A stretch of 13,752 bases of DNA from CAYQIM01 sp964417555 (GTDB lineage Bacteria; Pseudomonadota; Gammaproteobacteria; Diplorickettsiales; Diplorickettsiaceae), in the NCBI GenBank assembly GCA_964417555.1, contig CAYQIM010000024.1, positions 1-13,752 of the forward strand, given 5' to 3'. The position numbers were made by a program, and so were the translations under genes. Shown in pieces: positions 7,962-13,752 of this stretch (position 1 is the first letter of the stretch; each line of letters opens with the position of its first letter). Under the pieces are notes generated by a model. The model was not told the origin of the DNA. It worked only from the letters and a program-made list of their open reading frames with translations, and did not search any database.

Positions 7962-8870
7962 TTAAGGTCTAGAATCAACCTCTTTGATTGGCGACAACAA
8001 ATTACTTCTATCCAGACCCAAAGCTACCGCTAATGCGCCAGCCACATAGATAGACGAATAAGTCCCAATCACAATGCCAATAACTAAAGCCAGTGCAAAA
8101 CTATGGATCATAGGACCACCAAAAATACATAGTGCAAGTACAACTAATAGGGTAGTTGCTGAAGTCATAATCGTTCGAGAAAGCGTTTGATTAATCGAAA
8201 CGTTAACGACTTCAACTGTCGTTTTTCTACGTAATTTACGAAAATTTTCGCGGATTCTATCAAAAATCACAATGGTGTCATTTAGTGAATAACCAATGAC
8301 AGCCAATATTGCCGCAAGCGCTGTTAGATTAAACTCAATATGAAATAACGAAAAAATACCTAAAATTAAAACAGGATCGTGGATCAATGCAATGGCAGCT
8401 CCTATAGCAAATCGATATTCGAAACGCACTGCAATGTAAATCATAATACCTAATAATGCGACAAATACGGCCAAAGCACCTTGTGTCGCCAGCTCTCGTC
8501 CTACTTGAGGGCCAATAAATTCTAGCTGCTTGATTTGCGCTCCCGGTAATGTCTTTATAATTTGTGAAGCTAAATCCTGCTGAGTTTTCTGATGAGCAAG
8601 ACTAATCAAAACATCATGTGATGTTCCATAACTTTGTACAAGTGCATCTTCAAAACCTGCCTGCTGCAATTCTCGACGTAATTGGGAAAGTTCAACAGAG
8701 TGATTAAATGAAACCTGTAACTGACTGCCACCAGTAAAATCTAATCCCCAATGTAAACCTTTAGTCACCAGTGAACCAACTGAAACCAATAATAGCAATA
8801 ATGACAACGCCGCCGCCCAACGTTGTAAACCTAAAAAGTTAATATGTGTTTGTCTTTTAAAAAATTCCAC
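7962..8870 (-). CDS. secF: Protein translocase subunit SecF
   Basis: SecF is the inner-membrane partner of SecD in the SecDF-YajC complex, which uses the proton gradient to help pull exported proteins through SecYEG. The 302-residue protein shows a first membrane helix (about 17-36) and GLDFTGGSQ (42-50). A periplasmic region leads to IGPQVGREL (119-127). Five further membrane segments follow, including VIGYSLNDTIVIFDRIREN (191-209) and the NQTLSRTIMTSATTLL region (227-242). Residues 164-166 read HDP where HDV is usual. The start is GTG at 8870, with AAGAG seven nt upstream. secD and secF usually lie almost end to start. Here 229 nt separate them, occupied by two palindromic elements, so translational coupling between the two is probably lost. 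Confidence 0.95.
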   Translation of the reverse strand: MEFFKRQTHINFLGLQRWAAALSLLLLLVSVGSLVTKGLHWGLDFTGGSQLQVSFNHSVELSQLRRELQQAGFEDALVQSYGTSHDVLISLAHQKTQQDLASQIIKTLPGAQIKQLEFIGPQVGRELATQGALAVFVALLGIMIYIAVRFEYRFAIGAAIALIHDPVLILGIFSLFHIEFNLTALAAILAVIGYSLNDTIVIFDRIRENFRKLRRKTTVEVVNVSINQTLSRTIMTSATTLLVVLALCIFGGPMIHSFALALVIGIVIGTYSSIYVAGALAVALGLDRSNLLSPIKEVDSRP

Positions 8871-8902
8871 AATATGACTCTTAAAAACTAAAATAGAATT
8901 AA

Positions 8903-8955
8903 AAAAGTATCCTCAATTTGCCCACATGCGATAAAAAGGGCATGAAGATACTTTC
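8903..8955. repeat. 53-bp miniature relative of the 142-bp hairpin element
   Basis: The ends match the long elements: AAAAGTATC on the left and GATACTTTC on the right. Inside, TCA pairs with TGA and GCCC with GGGC, giving an interrupted hairpin around a 14-nt loop. TAA borders both ends (8900-8902 and 8956-8958). The right-hand TAA is shared with the long copy at 8959. The right end is the exact complement of the left end of the copy near yajC. It looks like an internally deleted copy. Confidence 0.6.
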
Positions 8956-8958
8956 TAA

Positions 8959-9100
8959 GAACGTGTCTTCAAATGTGCTAGGACGAGACAAGAAACGTCG
9001 TTTTTCGAGTAGCGCAACGGAGCATACATGAAGTATGTGAGTAGCGAAACACAGAAAAACGACGTTTCTTGACCGTCATCGTGCATTTGAAGACACGTTC
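8959..9100. repeat. 142-bp palindromic element, copy A (secD-secF gap)
   Basis: The termini form a perfect 17-bp inverted repeat: GAACGTGTCTTCAAATG at 8959-8975 and its complement at 9084-9100. A second perfect 18-bp pairing joins 8989-9006 to 9054-9071. A small CATAC/GTATG hairpin lies at the centre, so the whole element can fold into one long hairpin with an internal loop. TAA lies at both borders (8956-8958 and 9101-9103), like a 3-bp target duplication. It aligns over its full length with 10977-11118. Its last base is the G of the secD stop codon TAG on the minus strand. No protein-coding capacity is credible. Confidence 0.9.
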
Positions 9101-10956
9101 TAAATGCCAATCGGTAAACGTTTAATAGCACGACCACCATACCAAGCATTCACAAGAGCTCGTGTTAACATGACCCCTGTCAACATAGAGGTGAGTAGTC
9201 CGAAAGTTAAAGTCACGGCAAAACCTTTTATCGAACCCGTACCAATCCCAAATAAGACTAAAGCGGCAATCAAAGTCGTCACGTTGGCATCAATGATGGT
9301 GGCCAACGCACGATCATAACCCGCATGAATACTCGCCTGCGGCGAGGCACCATTTCGTAATTCTTCACGAATACGTTCAAATATTAAAACGTTGGCATCG
9401 ACTGCCATACCTACGGTTAAGACAATTCCTGCCATTCCGGGTAAGGTTAAAGTCATACCCAATAGGGACAATAGCGCGACAAGTAACACAACATTTATTG
9501 CTAAAGCAATATCGGCAATTAAACCAAATACGCCGTAATAAACTACCATAAAAACAATGGCCAAAATAAGCCCAACCACAATAGAAATAAAGCCTTTATG
9601 GATATTTTCTGCACCTAATTGCGGGCCGATGGTTCGCTGCTCTACAACATAAATAGGCGCCGGTAAGGCACCCGCACGTAATAGTAAAGAAAGGTTTAAT
9701 GCTTCTTGGGTATTTGTTAGACCCGTTACCTGGAAATTTGGCGGTAACGCGGTTTGAATCGTAGCAATACTAATCACTCGTTCCACTTTATGAGGAATAT
9801 GCACGACTTTTCCATTCACAGTTTTAGTCGTGGCTTTTGTCTCTACGTAAACAATAGCCAGCGGTTTACCGATATTTTCACCGGTAATACGATGAAAATA
9901 GCTTTCACCGCCACCACCTAGACTAATACTGACGGCAGAGCGACCCGATTCATCGAAACTCGTAGAGGAGTCTGTAATCGAATTTCCCGTTAAAATAACT
10001 TGCTTATTCAATAAAACAGGCTGATTCTGATAGTAATACAATTGTGATCCAGCAGGAACCGAGAATTGTGTCACACGTGGGTCATGGGTCACATCCACTA
10101 AACGAAACTCGATGGTGGCTGTTCCACCTAAAATTTGTTGGGCACGCGCAATATCTTGTACACCCGGTAAATCCACTAAAATTCGATTTCTACCTTGCTG
10201 CTGAACAATAGGTTCGGCAACACCTAGCTCATTGATACGGTTACGTAAAGTATTAATAGTTTGCTCGATCGCTGATTGTCGTAAGTTAGTCAGACCTTGT
10301 TCTGTCCACTGCAAAGAAAGCTGATAATGTGAATTATTAGACTGCGCCGTCCATAAAAACTCAGGAAATTGACGTTCTAATAAACGCTTAGCTTGATTTA
10401 AGTCAGTTGAATTGCGGAATGTAAGGTGTAACTGCTGATCCGTAGGTACTAATTCTGAATAATGAATACCCGCTTGCCGTAGATTTTCATTGATATTCTT
10501 CATCAATCCTTGCATTCGTTGGGCAATAACACTGTTAATATCCACTTCTAAAGCAAAATGCACACCGCCACGTAAATCGAGTCCTAGTTTCATTGGCAGC
10601 GCTCCGATAGCTTGCATCCATTTCGGTGTCGATGAAAGCAAATTAACCGCTACCGTGTAATCGTCCCCCAAGGCCGCTGCCAAAATGTCTTTAGCCTTGA
10701 GCTGAACGTCGGTGTTTTTAAAACGTAAAAAGAGTGTTTGTTTCTCACTTTCGTGGCTGATGGGATGAATCTGGCCCTCCTGGATCAGGTTCTGCACTTT
10801 TGTATTCAAAAACGCCATATCAGCATTTACTCCAGCAACGGGAGAAATCTGTACCGTCGGCTGCTCAGGAAAAAGGTTAGGGACGGCATAAATAAAGCCT
10901 AGCACCACCAGCAATGCCAATAAAATATTTTTCCAAAGTGGGTATTTATTAAGCAT
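9100..10956 (-). CDS. secD: Protein translocase subunit SecD
   Basis: SecD, with SecF and YajC, forms the proton-driven accessory complex that assists Sec-dependent export across the inner membrane. The 618-residue protein, close to the E. coli length, begins MLNKYPLWKN with a first membrane helix at about 9-25. It carries GLDLRGGVHF (125-134), a large periplasmic domain, and five C-terminal membrane helices. VGMAVDANVLIFERIREEL (515-533) contains the conserved proton-path aspartate, D520. I chose ATG 10956 because SecD homologues start at this MLN sequence. A TTG at 10965 would add three residues and sits five nt after AGGA, so it remains possible. The stop codon TAG is completed by copy A of the palindromic element. 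The gene lies between yajC and secF in the conserved order, with one long element on each side. Confidence 0.96.
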   Translation of the reverse strand: MLNKYPLWKNILLALLVVLGFIYAVPNLFPEQPTVQISPVAGVNADMAFLNTKVQNLIQEGQIHPISHESEKQTLFLRFKNTDVQLKAKDILAAALGDDYTVAVNLLSSTPKWMQAIGALPMKLGLDLRGGVHFALEVDINSVIAQRMQGLMKNINENLRQAGIHYSELVPTDQQLHLTFRNSTDLNQAKRLLERQFPEFLWTAQSNNSHYQLSLQWTEQGLTNLRQSAIEQTINTLRNRINELGVAEPIVQQQGRNRILVDLPGVQDIARAQQILGGTATIEFRLVDVTHDPRVTQFSVPAGSQLYYYQNQPVLLNKQVILTGNSITDSSTSFDESGRSAVSISLGGGGESYFHRITGENIGKPLAIVYVETKATTKTVNGKVVHIPHKVERVISIATIQTALPPNFQVTGLTNTQEALNLSLLLRAGALPAPIYVVEQRTIGPQLGAENIHKGFISIVVGLILAIVFMVVYYGVFGLIADIALAINVVLLVALLSLLGMTLTLPGMAGIVLTVGMAVDANVLIFERIREELRNGASPQASIHAGYDRALATIIDANVTTLIAALVLFGIGTGSIKGFAVTLTFGLLTSMLTGVMLTRALVNAWYGGRAIKRLPIGI

Positions 10957-10976
10957 AGTCGCCAACTAAATCCTAA

Positions 10977-11118
10977 GAAAGTATCTTCAAATGTGCTAGG
11001 ACGAGACAAGAAACATTGTTTTTCGAGTATCGCAACGGAGCATACATGAAGTATGTGAGTAGCGAAACACAGAAAAACAATGTTTCTTGGCCGTCATTGT
11101 GCATGTGAAGACACTTTC
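10977..11118. repeat. 142-bp palindromic element, copy B (yajC-secD gap)
   Basis: This copy aligns with copy A without gaps over 142 bp, with 11 base differences. The terminal 17-bp arms (10977-10993 and 11102-11118) have two mismatches. The inner 18-bp arms (11007-11024 and 11072-11089) pair perfectly although their sequence differs from copy A at two base pairs. TAA borders both ends (10974-10976 and 11119-11121). The right end supplies the G of the yajC stop codon on the minus strand. The other end lies 20 nt upstream of the secD ATG, so the secD ribosome binding region is just outside the hairpin. Confidence 0.9.
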
Positions 11119-11450
11119 TAAAGTGTCCCTTTGGGCAAAACCTTAGAAATGGCTTCTTTTTGGATTTTAATTTCGACATTTTCAGCCACTTTCATTGTCA
11201 CAAATTCATCCCTAAGCGCCGTAATCTTACCCAAGATTCCACCTGTGGTACTCACCTCATCACCCATCGCTAAACTTGCCATTAATTGGCGGTGTTCTTT
11301 AGCCCTTTTTGCTTGTGGGCGCCACAATAACAAGTAAAAGATAACAACAAAGCCTAATAAGATAAGGATTTGTGAAAATCCGCCTCCTTGAGGCACAGAA
11401 GTCGTCGTAGCCGCTGTTTCAGCAAAAGCGTTCGTTATAAAGTTCATCAT
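11118..11450 (-). CDS. yajC: Preprotein translocase accessory subunit YajC
   Basis: YajC is a small inner-membrane protein that associates with SecDF. The 110-residue product has a short N-terminal tail, one membrane helix (about 25-43, FSQILILLGFVVIFYLLLW) and the RPQ motif at the cytoplasmic border (44-46). The soluble domain follows, with GDEVSTTGGILGKI (63-76), and it ends VLPKGTL. The E. coli protein continues a few residues past this point, so the palindromic element that provides the TAG may have trimmed the extreme C-terminus. Two ATG codons are adjacent (11448-11450 and 11445-11447). GAGG lies five nt before the first and eight before the second, so either can serve. yajC is first in the yajC-secD-secF series. 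The promoter is expected in the interval upstream, where tgt and queA would usually lie, but no clear hexamers were found. Confidence 0.95.
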   Translation of the reverse strand: MMNFITNAFAETAATTTSVPQGGGFSQILILLGFVVIFYLLLWRPQAKRAKEHRQLMASLAMGDEVSTTGGILGKITALRDEFVTMKVAENVEIKIQKEAISKVLPKGTL

Positions 11451-11461
11451 TCTCGCCTCAA

Positions 11462-11581
11462 TTAAAAACCGGTCATTCGTAAGCCATGCAATTTACCTGT
11501 TTCCCTGGTTGTTCGCAAATATTGTCTCCTTGATGTTTTATCCCTAACCTCTACCCAAGTCCAAAATAAGAGAAATTTTCC
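11462..11581 (-). other. 39-codon open stretch before yajC, unknown
   Basis: A minus-strand frame runs open from 11581 and ends with TAA at 11462-11464, 11 nt before the yajC start. It encodes, for example, YLRTTRETGKLHGLRMTGF at its C-terminal end. It has no ATG and no ribosome binding site of its own, and a TGA lies just upstream. Arginine codons are mostly AGG, AGA and CGA, unlike the housekeeping genes. It may be the tail of a lost gene, part of the yajC leader, or chance. The AT-rich sequence 11582-11678 shows nothing further. Confidence 0.2.
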
Positions 11582-11678
11582 TCAATAAAAACTACTTATA
11601 GAGCTTCCTATAAATAGCTAGTTAAGTTTATTTACAACCCAATATAACTACAATAAATTAATCTGGTTTCCCAATGAT

Positions 11679-11822
11679 TTAATTATCAGCACTAAGCCCT
11701 TTCGCAGACGAAGCATCACAGCTCGGAACCCTGGGAGCCGATCTTCCATTATGTAAAAGTCTATCGACGTGGCTATATTGCAACCCCGCAACACCAGAAG
11801 CGACAGGACCGAAGCTAGTCAT
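11679..11822 (-). CDS. Doubtful 47-residue ORF in a GC-richer island
   Basis: ATG 11822 to TAA 11679 encodes MTSFGPVASGVAGLQYSHVD and onward to a C-terminus ending KGLSADN. I do not recognise it. The segment about 11690-11820 is clearly richer in G+C than the AT-rich DNA on both sides, which suggests a fragment of different origin or a structured RNA. No Shine-Dalgarno sequence precedes the ATG. A competing plus-strand frame is also open through the same DNA, so the coding strand is uncertain. Confidence 0.2.
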   Translation of the reverse strand: MTSFGPVASGVAGLQYSHVDRLLHNGRSAPRVPSCDASSAKGLSADN

Positions 11823-11891
11823 TTAATAGCCAAGCTGAGCAAAGTGTTGCTAACTTTGTCAAGCAAAAATACTAATGATAAGGAAAAAATT

Positions 11892-12032
11892 ATGTATAAG
11901 GATCATACTCACCCTACAAACGACATGGCTATTGACAATAATGGGATGGGTTTAGAAAAGCCCGAAGCAAGCGATGAAGGTTTTTCCAATTGGAAAAATA
12001 AGCTTTCTATAAAAATTAACGCTAAGCAATAA
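11892..12032 (+). CDS. Unknown 46-residue hydrophilic peptide
   Basis: The ATG at 11892 follows AAGGA (11880-11884) at 7-nt spacing, a good ribosome binding site, and this decides the start. The same frame extends upstream to a GTG at 11769, but that start has no such site and would run through the GC-richer island. The product MYKDHTHPTNDMAIDNNGMG and onward is hydrophilic, with an acidic middle and a basic end (SIKINAKQ). It has no signal peptide, membrane helix or known motif. It is followed on the same strand by another orphan gene at 12215. I cannot assign a function. The short length leaves real doubt, although the ribosome binding site argues for translation. Confidence 0.4.
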   Translation: MYKDHTHPTNDMAIDNNGMGLEKPEASDEGFSNWKNKLSIKINAKQ

Positions 12033-12173
12033 ATAAAAATAGAGAAGCTTTCCCTTAGAATATTTATCCTATAACTACTAATGATAATGAAAAGGTTATA
12101 GGCGGGCAAAATAGATATCTCAATAGATAGGATAAATAATTAAATTCTATACCCTTTTTTATTAAAAATAATA

Positions 12174-12179
12174 TATAAT
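12174..12179 (+). promoter_or_regulatory. Candidate -10 box before the 115-residue ORF
   Basis: TATAAT at 12174-12179 matches the consensus -10 hexamer and lies 35 nt before the ATG at 12215. No convincing -35 hexamer is present at 16-18 bp, and the region is AT-rich, so a chance match is possible. Confidence 0.3.
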
Positions 12180-12214
12180 TAAAACTCTTGGAATAATTTT
12201 TAAGGATAATAAAA

Positions 12215-12562
12215 ATGCCACATTGTTTTTTTTGCTGTTTCCCATTCATTAACCTAATAAAACATAGCGTTGAAGCGCCGAAAACATTAACAGTCTCTTA
12301 CCAAGATACAACTCCTAACCACCAATTAAATCATACTGAAACTTCTTTTATGCATGCCAATGTCGGAGAAAAAACTAGACTTTATGGCTCATTAGGCAAG
12401 CAAAAAGGGGCAAACACCGTAAAAAGTATTACAGGCCGCAGTACTCCTATACCTACTAACAAAATACCAGAAAATCTAAGAACAATAATGGAAGAAGGAG
12501 AGTTTCAACGTTATTCATTTTCTGAACATTGTAGTAGCAGTTACTTAAATCCCCGTTTTTAA
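12215..12562 (+). CDS. Unknown 115-residue protein with N-terminal cysteine cluster
   Basis: The start is supported by AAGGA eight nt before the ATG and by a TATAAT box farther upstream. The N-terminus is unusual: MPHCFFCCFPFINL, with three cysteines among aromatic residues. This could be a metal or lipid-attachment site, or a short membrane-associating segment. The rest is hydrophilic, with many Thr, Ser and Asn, and ends EFQRYSFSEHCSSSYLNPRF. There is no standard signal peptide or recognised domain. It converges on queA, with 22 nt between the stop codons and no visible terminator. Its place between queA and yajC, where tgt commonly lies, marks it as accessory DNA. A secreted effector is one possibility but nothing in the sequence proves it. 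Confidence 0.55.
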   Translation: MPHCFFCCFPFINLIKHSVEAPKTLTVSYQDTTPNHQLNHTETSFMHANVGEKTRLYGSLGKQKGANTVKSITGRSTPIPTNKIPENLRTIMEEGEFQRYSFSEHCSSSYLNPRF

Positions 12563-12584
12563 ATACATATTTTCAATACATAAA

Positions 12585-13631
12585 TTAAGTATCCAACCAC
12601 ATAGCATCGCCGTAGCTAAAAAAACGATATTTGTGATTAATTGCTTGTTGATAAGCGTCCATAACCGATTTATAACCTGCAAATGCACAAACAAGCATCA
12701 GTAAGGTTGATTTCGGCAAATGAAAATTAGTAACTAAAGCATCAATACAATGAAATGAAAAACCTGGATAAATAAAAAGCTGTGTTTCTCCTTGAAATGG
12801 CTTAATCGTTCCATTAATTGCTGCGGCTTCTAGACTTCGTACAGAGGTAGTACCTACTGCAATAACACGCTTATGATTTCGTTTGACCTCTTCTATTTTT
12901 TCACAAACTGAAGCAGAAACTGTCACATATTCAGCATGCATCTTATGTTCTTCAAGTCGTTCAGTGCGAATAGGTTGGAAAGTTCCCGACCCAACATGTA
13001 ACGTAATAAAAGCAATATTGATGCCTTTTGCTTGAAGCTTTTCTAGTAATAATTTATCAAAATGCAAGCCTGCCGTCGGTGCTGCAATAGCGCCAGGGGT
13101 TCGTGCAAAAACAGTTTGGTAACTCTGCTGATCAAAGCCTTCATCGGGACGTTGTATGTAGGGCGGAAGAGGAATATGGCCAATGGTGTTAAGCAAATCT
13201 AAGATGGAAGCAACTTCATCTAAAAAGTATAATTCAAACAAATTACCCACTCGACCTATAATCTCGACTCTAATACCATTTTCTAATTGTAGATGAGTAC
13301 CGAATTTCAATGCTTTGCTTGATTTCAAATGAACCAAAATACGATTTTCATCTAAAATACGCTCGACTAAAATTTCAACTCTCCCTCCTGTGGTTTTATA
13401 AGCAAACAAGCGAGCAGGAATCACTTGCGTATCATTTAAGACTAAAAGATCTCCAGGATTTATAAGCTCCAAAATGTCCTTAAACGTTTTATGTTTAATA
13501 AAACCGGTTTTTTTATTCAAACAAAGTAAACGGCTACTAGTGCGCTGCGAAGTAGGATAAGCTGCAATTAATTCTGGAGGTAAATGATAAAAAAAATCGG
13601 CAAGTGAATAAGAAGGAAGAATATCAGCCAT
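12585..13631 (-). CDS. queA: S-adenosylmethionine:tRNA ribosyltransferase-isomerase QueA
   Basis: QueA transfers and rearranges the ribose of S-adenosylmethionine onto preQ1 at tRNA position 34, giving epoxyqueuosine. It acts after Tgt in queuosine synthesis. The 348-residue protein has the family motifs in order: NDTQVIPARL (66-75), HIPLPPYIQRP (152-162), AAPTAGLHF (183-191), LHVGSGTFQPI (211-221), VGTTSVRSLE (259-268), TNFHLPKSTLLMLV (301-314) and YRFFSYGDAMWL (335-346). Length is normal and no lesion is seen. The ATG at 13631 has no Shine-Dalgarno sequence: the 20 nt before it are A/T with TAATAATAGT. The rRNA-operon terminator ends only 20 nt upstream, leaving almost no room for a separate promoter. 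Expression may depend on read-through or on a promoter overlapping the terminator. Confidence 0.97.
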   Translation of the reverse strand: MADILPSYSLADFFYHLPPELIAAYPTSQRTSSRLLCLNKKTGFIKHKTFKDILELINPGDLLVLNDTQVIPARLFAYKTTGGRVEILVERILDENRILVHLKSSKALKFGTHLQLENGIRVEIIGRVGNLFELYFLDEVASILDLLNTIGHIPLPPYIQRPDEGFDQQSYQTVFARTPGAIAAPTAGLHFDKLLLEKLQAKGINIAFITLHVGSGTFQPIRTERLEEHKMHAEYVTVSASVCEKIEEVKRNHKRVIAVGTTSVRSLEAAAINGTIKPFQGETQLFIYPGFSFHCIDALVTNFHLPKSTLLMLVCAFAGYKSVMDAYQQAINHKYRFFSYGDAMWLDT

Positions 13632-13651
13632 ACTATTATTAAATCAAATTT

Positions 13652-13688
13652 AAAAAAAACCCCGCTGAGATGGTCTAAGCGGGGTTTT
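13652..13688 (-). terminator. Strong intrinsic terminator of the rRNA operon
   Basis: On the minus strand an 11-bp perfect stem (AAAACCCCGCT at 13656-13666 pairing with AGCGGGGTTTT at 13678-13688) encloses an 11-nt loop. It is followed by T8 (complement of 13652-13659). It lies directly downstream of the 5S rRNA gene and upstream of queA. Confidence 0.93.
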
Positions 13689-13698
13689 GTAGATAAGA

Positions 13699-13752
13699 AG
13701 CTTGGCGATGCCCTACTTTCCCATGGGGGACCCAAAGTATCATTGGCGCAGT
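13699..13752 (-). rRNA. rrf: 5S ribosomal RNA, 3' part (runs off the window)
   Basis: Read on the minus strand, the last 53-54 bases match the 3' portion of bacterial 5S rRNA: CGCCAATGATACTTTGGG, then CCCATGGGAAAGTAGGGC, ending ATCGCCAAGC. This corresponds to helices IV/V and the 3' strand of helix I; the E. coli version has GCGCCGATGGTAGTGTGGGG. The 3' end is placed at about 13699 by comparison with the GCCAGGC terminus of E. coli. The 5' half and presumably 23S and 16S genes lie beyond the right edge. Its position before a strong terminator fits the end of an rrn operon. Confidence 0.92.

Noticed and set aside
8959..9100. Copy A as a rho-independent terminator for secD
   Set aside because: The hairpin is far longer than usual, is not followed by a T-run on the minus strand, and secF lies just downstream in the same operon.
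8955..9149. Minus-strand 64-residue ORF, and its relative at 10973-11179, with similar peptides
   Set aside because: Both are translations of the palindromic elements in a frame that overlaps the real secD and yajC ends. The peptide similarity only reflects the DNA repeat.
8959..11118. Repeats as a CRISPR array
   Set aside because: The copies are 2 kb apart, self-complementary and separated by secD. There are no regular spacers and no cas genes.
11909..12249. Minus-strand small ORFs at 11909-12109 and 12064-12249
   Set aside because: AT-rich hydrophobic frames without ribosome binding sites, antisense to better supported small ORFs or in non-coding sequence.

Overview
The window looks like the chromosome of a moderately AT-rich gammaproteobacterium, most likely a host-associated Legionellales/Coxiellaceae-type organism such as Rickettsiella, Diplorickettsia or a relative. 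This placement is an inference. It rests on the housekeeping set (queA, yajC-secD-secF, suhB, trmJ, tgt), an ankyrin-repeat gene next to a large charged coiled-coil gene of effector type, decaying metabolic genes, and many short palindromic repeats. No taxonomic marker was compared.

Layout, left to right. At 1-107 a GC-richer palindromic sequence interrupts the 3' end of acs (acetyl-CoA synthetase, minus strand). That gene also carries a one-base frameshift near 503-505, so it is a pseudogene as read. A 55-residue DUF1328/YtjA-type membrane peptide follows on the plus strand. Next come tgt and trmJ, overlapping on the minus strand, and divergent suhB on the plus strand. An accessory pair on the minus strand (5253-7737) holds an unknown 590-residue coiled-coil protein and a small ankyrin-repeat protein whose frame is broken at an A7 run. 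The two share a C-terminal SIFS...SEE motif. The protein-export operon yajC-secD-secF follows (minus strand, 11450 down to 7962). An 1.1-kb, mostly AT-rich interval then carries two small plus-strand ORFs of unknown function. The right end has queA, a strong rRNA-operon terminator and the 3' end of a 5S rRNA gene, all on the minus strand.

The most distinctive feature is a family of hairpin elements inside the yajC-secD-secF operon. Two 142-bp copies (8959-9100 and 10977-11118) and one 53-bp miniature (8903-8955) are bordered by TAA at their ends. The long copies differ at 11 positions, and six of these form three compensatory base-pair changes. Each long copy begins inside the stop codon of the gene before it (secD and yajC) and supplies the G of TAG.

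Functionally, QueA and Tgt act in queuosine tRNA modification and TrmJ 2'-O-methylates tRNA. YajC/SecD/SecF assist Sec-dependent export. SuhB is an inositol-monophosphatase-family protein. In many gammaproteobacteria tgt sits between queA and yajC. Here tgt lies about 9 kb away beside trmJ, and small unknown ORFs occupy the usual place.
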